Source: Coriolopsis trogii (taxonomy: Eukaryota > Basidiomycota > Agaricomycetes > Polyporales > Polyporaceae). From it: 64,000 nucleotides of DNA. Of this stretch, positions 59,965-64,000 are shown piece by piece. The notes under the pieces are model-generated. The model made no database searches, was not told where the DNA came from, and was given only the letters and a program-made list of their open reading frames with translations. Position numbers and translations under genes: made by a program. Numbering within the stretch: the first letter of the stretch is position 1; every line of letters starts with the position of its first letter. The stretch spans positions 2,418,001 to 2,482,000 of the forward strand of contig JAHYIO010000004.1 in the NCBI GenBank assembly GCA_020543525.1, read 5' to 3'.

Positions 59965-62850
59965 ATGAGCTCCACTACCCCCTGGGACATCTACGCCGAG
60001 CAACTCCTCCCCCATGGCTATGGGCACCCCCTCTGGATGCCTGAGCCCAACGAGCGCGAGGTCCTCATCGGAGACGTAGGATGGCTCAGAGATGGCGAGT
60101 TCAGGGCGCTCTTCAACAGCAGGATCTCCGGAGACGAACCTATCAATCAACTCAAAGGTGTCCCGAACGACTTCAAGACCTTCAACCCTCCCAATTTAGC
60201 CATCAACCGAAACAACAAGATCGCGCAGAACGTCATCTGCAGCAAAAGCTTGCGCACCGTCGACTTGCAGGCCGAAGCCGCAGCCTCCGCGTGAGTGATG
60301 ACTTCACTCGACTCCTTTCGTACACACTCGAACGCAATTCGTCTCTCCTGTCAGTCAAGTTGCTCCGGTCAGCGCCGGTGCAGGCTTCAAGTTCCAGTCC
60401 CTGTCCGATTCCGGCGCGTTCGTCATGCTCGAGCCCCCGACGGACAACGAGGACATCGAGTCCAAGCGGCACATCGTCAACTACATGCGCGAGAACTTTG
60501 ACAAGTGGCTCGAGTTCGCCAACGGCACCTACTCATGGGGCCTCGACCTCAAGGAGCAGGACATCCTCTTCATCTGCGGCACGGCCAAGACGACCCGTTG
60601 GGCCGTCTCCGCCTTCCAGGGAGACATGTTCAGGCAGAAGCAGGGATACGTCCGGGGCGAGTTCGGGCCCGTCGCGTCCGCCGCTTTCTCTATCAACATC
60701 GAGAACCATGTCCTCCCGTCCTCGCACTGGCGCCATGGCCCCCGGCAGGCCTTTGGGTCCGCCACGCCCATGCTTCAGCATCCTGACCATCCGAGTCCTT
60801 CGGGGCCCCGGCAGGCGAATCAGTGTCTTTTCGTGCATTATTACAAGATGAAAAGGAGGCTCTGGTGGCCGCGGCTTATCCAGGCTGCTGCCGGTCCACA
60901 CCAGCTGCCCCCAGGGCCCGACAATCCCGGGGCGGACTACGCGCAAATGGCTGGGGGAGGCGAGTCGCCATACGAATTTGAGTCCGAGGGCGCCCCCGGA
61001 CGTGGAGCGGTGCGTTTCGACGTGATGTGTGGCTCGATTGTGTCCTCTGACTCAAGATAGACGTACGATCCCGTTAACGTTCTGCTCGATTATATACTCG
61101 AGGTGCGTATGCTTGTTCCCTGTCCCGTGCGCGACCTGATCGAACTTAGAAATCGGATGCGCAAGTGGCCATCGCATCAGACCTTGACTTGGTCGCAGTC
61201 TTCTTGGTGGGTCTCTACTCCAGCGAGCCTCTATATTCACTCATCCGGCGCAGGATCGCGATTTCCCTACAGATATTCGCGCAGGATTGGAAGAAGCGGA
61301 ACCAGTCGTCGAAGTCGACGAGGATGGAGGTCGGTGCCAGCTTTGCTTTGTGTTCCCACGCGGCCGACACTCATGTTTCTGGCGCCATAGTCGGGACTGT
61401 GGCCGTAGACCATCGGCTTATGCGAAAGCGGAGGATTGACGAGGAGGAGGTCGAGAGCGGGCAGATGAGCAAGCGCGTGCGAGCTTCTGGGAGTGCTGAT
61501 CCGTCGGGTAGCGCAATGGACACGGATAAGCCATACTACGGTTTGCGTAAGTTAGATGTGAATTCTACCTCGTCTCTTATGATTCATGGATATCATTCAG
61601 CTCAGACCAACTGGGATGATGCGAGCCACGCGCCTCCGCCTCCACATCCGGTGTACGGCGGTGTGCATCGAGCAGCCCGCCAGTCATGGGCAGACGACGT
61701 TGACGACGATTTCGACCACGAGGAAGCGCCGACCATAGATGAAGACGTACCGATGGAGGCCGCAGGAGAGAGGGCGGCGGGGAAGCGCCCGGAATGGGGC
61801 GCACCTACGAGCACGCACGACGGGTCGGTGACCGCGCTCGCGTACTCTGCGGAGGGCCAGTACGTGGCGAGCGGGTCCGAGGACATGACGGTCATCCTCT
61901 GGGACGCGGAGGTGAACCAGGCGATCGCGACGCTGCAGGGGCACGGGGACACGGTGTCTGCGCTCGCGTTTTCGCGCGACAGTAAGGTGCTCGCGTCGGC
62001 GTCGCATGATAACGACGTCATTCTTTGGTCGGTGGACACGCGAAACGAGCTGCAGCGGCTGCAGACGCAGAGCGCGATACACGCGCTTGCGTACACCCCG
62101 GACGGGACGAAGCTCGTCGCGGGCGGGAGCGATGGGCGGCTGCAGATCTACAGGATCGGGGAGGCGTACGAGGAGGCGATGGTGCTGGAGAAGAACCAGG
62201 CGGTGGTGACGTTCATCATCTTCTCCCCCGACGGCCGGCTCATGGCGACAGGCGGGACGGAGCGCGTGGTATACATCTGGGAGTCGGCGCGGCTGGATAG
62301 CGAGAGCGGGAGGCCGGAGCCGCTGTCGGTGCTGGAGGGACATACGGGCATGGTGTGCGCCGCGGCGTTCTCCCCTGACGGACGGAGGATCGTGACGGCG
62401 TCGGACGACGTGAGCAGCCGGATCTGGCGGACGGAGACGGGGGAGCTGCTGGTGGAGCTGCACGAGCACACGGGCCCGGTGTGGACCGTCGCGTTCTCGT
62501 CTGACGGGCGGCAGGTCGCGTCTGGGTCGAGCGACGGGACGGTGAAGGTGTGCGACTCGTTCACGGGCGCGCGGGTGCACTCGCTGGACGGGCATGACAG
62601 CATGATCAACGCGGTCGCGTTCGACCCGGTGGGGCGGTACGTTGCGAGCGCGTCGTCGGACAACACGGTCAAGCTGTGGGACCGGGCGGACGGGAAGCTG
62701 GTGCGGACGTACAACGAGCACAACGACAATGTTGTGCTTGTCGGCTTTGCGCCGGATGGGACGACGCTGGCGAGTGCGAGCCAGGACGGGACGGTGCTGA
62801 TGCGGCCGTTGGGGAGCGGTGCGCCTGCGTATGACGAGTCGGACGAGTAG
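59965..62850 (+). CDS. N-module/WD40 propeller protein, family copy 2
   Basis: Paralogue of the gene at 15178. Exons 59965-60290, 60355-61009, 61061-61102 (42 nt), 61150-61206 (57 nt), 61254-61329 (76 nt), 61391-61540 and 61601-62850 sum to 2556 nt, 851 residues. N-module landmarks: GYGHPLWMPEPNEREVLIGD, GVPNDFKTFNPPNLA, DIESKRHIVNYMRENFDKW, WGLDLKEQDILFICGT, FVHYYKMKRRLWWPRLIQAA, DPVNVLLDYILE, SDAQVAIASDLDLVAVF. A charged linker with KRRIDEEEVESGQMSKRVR (a possible nuclear signal) and an acidic stretch lead to eight WD40 repeats from about residue 513, such as MVCAAAFSPDGRRIVTASDD. The C-terminus is acidic (YDESDE). Function unknown. The nuclear hint is weak and absent from copy 1. Confidence 0.9.
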
Positions 62851-63654
62851 TTTCTTGTTTTGGTCGTGCACTGTATGTCTTGTCACGACGTGCATCCAGG
62901 CTTTGAAGGGGAGTGGTTCCCCTGCGCAGTCTTTTCTTTCCCACAGATATGCTGACGACTTCCTGCAGCTGGATAGTGTGCCTTTCTCGAGCATTTACTG
63001 GTAAGAATGCGCGAAAGGAGGCGGTCTTGAGCCTTTCATTACAATGCACACCTTTCCCTTGGTGAGAAAGCCTCCCCTTTCCCGTAACAGACGGAAACGG
63101 TCAAAAAGGCATTGATGTCCCGGTGTTGAACTCCTGTGAAAGGCTAACTGCGCGGCAAGAAAACTGACCTCTCACCTGATGCACGTCGTGTGTTTTCTGG
63201 AATACATCAGCTCTGCTTTCACGTAAATGTCTGCGACCGTTTGCTTCCACTGGCCAGGGAGCTAGGCGATGCTAGACACGGCGACTCTCATCGCCACTCT
63301 CAGGTAGTCCACACCGCTCTCCTCAACCTCGCTCTCTACTGTTCTGGAAGCCTATTAGTGTGCCCTCAGAGCCACATATACACCGACAGCTGTCGCCTTC
63401 TCTCTTGTATTTCCTGTGATGACAACCCCAGACAGTAGGGCGCCCATAAGCATGTCTTATCTGCGGTCATCGCCTCGACTTCAGTCTTCTGTCCACAAGG
63501 CGATGCCCAGGGCTTCTACGGTATTAGGTTCCATCTGACAATCAAGCGATCTCATCCATGCCCGCGCTCTCTGTCTCTCTCAAAGTCCACGTCCTTGGCT
63601 AGCGTACCTCCTCGTCTCGCGCCACTAGCTCCCGTACTCGACTCTCTGCTCATC
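62851..63654. other. Intergenic between two N-module genes
   Basis: 3' flank of copy 2 and upstream region of the next family member. No gene recognised. Confidence 0.55.
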
Positions 63655-64000
63655 ATGCCTCCGACCGACTGGGAGATCTACCACAGGCAGATGTACTCTC
63701 TTGGCTATGGCAAGCCTCTCTACGAGCCTGAACCCCAGAGCGCAGACAGGCGGCTCGAGATCGGCTCGGTCGTATACCATGTCAAGGAGATGAAGGACAG
63801 AGTGGTCCAGCTCCTCAATACTGCCCAGGACCCTCAGCATCCGGCCAACCAAAAAGGCGTCCCCCTTGGCTTTGAGCAGTTCTCGATCTCAAAAGTACTC
63901 GGCCCTTGGCCCGCCATCAAGCAGGAGGTTCTCTGCAGCAAAACGGTCAAAGGGAACGGCGGCGAGTTGCGCGCCGGTGCGTCAATGTGAGTCCTCTCCT
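63655..64000 (+). CDS. N-module family member, family copy 3, first exon only (cut by window end)
   Basis: The exon 63655-63986 encodes MPPTDWEIYHRQMYSLGYG, then PLYEPEP, GVPLGFEQFSISKVLGPWPA and EVLCSKTVKG. It is collinear with exon 1 of copy 2 (DIYAEQLLPHGYGHPLWMPE; GVPNDFKTFNPPNLA; VICSKSLRTV). It ends in phase 2 at a GTGAGT donor, the same phase as exon 1 in both full copies. An in-frame codon at 63595 would extend it by 20 residues, but the ATG at 63655 matches the paralogues. Whether a WD40 domain follows lies outside the window. Confidence 0.85.

Noticed and set aside
61684..62994. 436-codon minus-strand frame opposite the WD40 repeats, rich in Arg, Pro and His
   Set aside because: Shadow of the GC-rich repeated propeller coding strand; no domain, and the plus strand is clearly coding.
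1..64000. CRISPR array, rRNA, bacterial-type operons
   Set aside because: No regularly spaced repeats or rRNA-like sequence seen; spliced genes show eukaryotic nuclear DNA.

Overview
The window is nuclear DNA of a filamentous basidiomycete, most likely an Agaricomycete such as a polypore-type wood decayer. The evidence is dense protein-coding genes split by many 45-60 nt GT-AG introns with CTGAC/CTAAC-like branch sites, very short exons, fungal-only families (DUF6533, Rho2-type GTPase, Set3-type PHD/SET protein, secreted lysophospholipase) and GC-rich coding DNA. Exon boundaries were read by eye from splice sites and frame. For most genes the summed exon lengths come out as whole codons, which supports the models; none has transcript support here.

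Layout. 1-2304 (-): cytochrome P450, cut by the left edge. 4727-4797 (-): tRNA-Cys(GCA). 5355-6747 (+): Rho2-like GTPase with a 7-nt microexon. 9745-13087 (+): two tandem cysteine-hydrolase (isochorismatase/YcaC-like) genes. 14268-15050 (+): beta-carbonic anhydrase. 15178-20498: a divergent pair of 8-bladed WD40 proteins. 24357-27135 (-): a dynamin C-terminal fragment without GTPase domain, then a DUF6533 membrane protein. 28967-31144 (+): F-box/WD40 chimera. 31594-42249: a conserved housekeeping block of Mpv17/Sym1 (+), Set3-like PHD/SET (-), mitochondrial uS17 (+), prefoldin 6 (-) and Vti1 v-SNARE (+). 44007-46125 (+): secreted lysophospholipase. 46376-48043 (+): a second chimera of the F-box/WD40 type without its F-box. 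48.0-51.4 kb: gene relics, including a decayed copy of the lysophospholipase 3' end. 51399-57902 (-): a complete but disabled Ty1/copia retrotransposon with 558-bp LTRs. 59965-62850 (+): another N-domain/WD40 protein. 63655-end (+): the first exon of a further member of that family.

The most distinctive content is an expanded family of WD40 proteins with an unnamed N-terminal module. There are two full genes, one first exon cut by the right edge and one relic, with intron phases and three internal exon lengths (42, 57 and 76 nt) conserved between the full copies. A WD40-only paralogue lies head-to-head with one of them. Two F-box/leucine-rich-like proteins have independently acquired WD40 tails. 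Interleaved relics, a truncated dynamin and a retrotransposon mark these as fast-turnover segments flanking the stable 31.6-42.2 kb housekeeping block. The N-module has no function I can name. A sensor or adaptor role is inference from the propeller architecture and the copy-number turnover.
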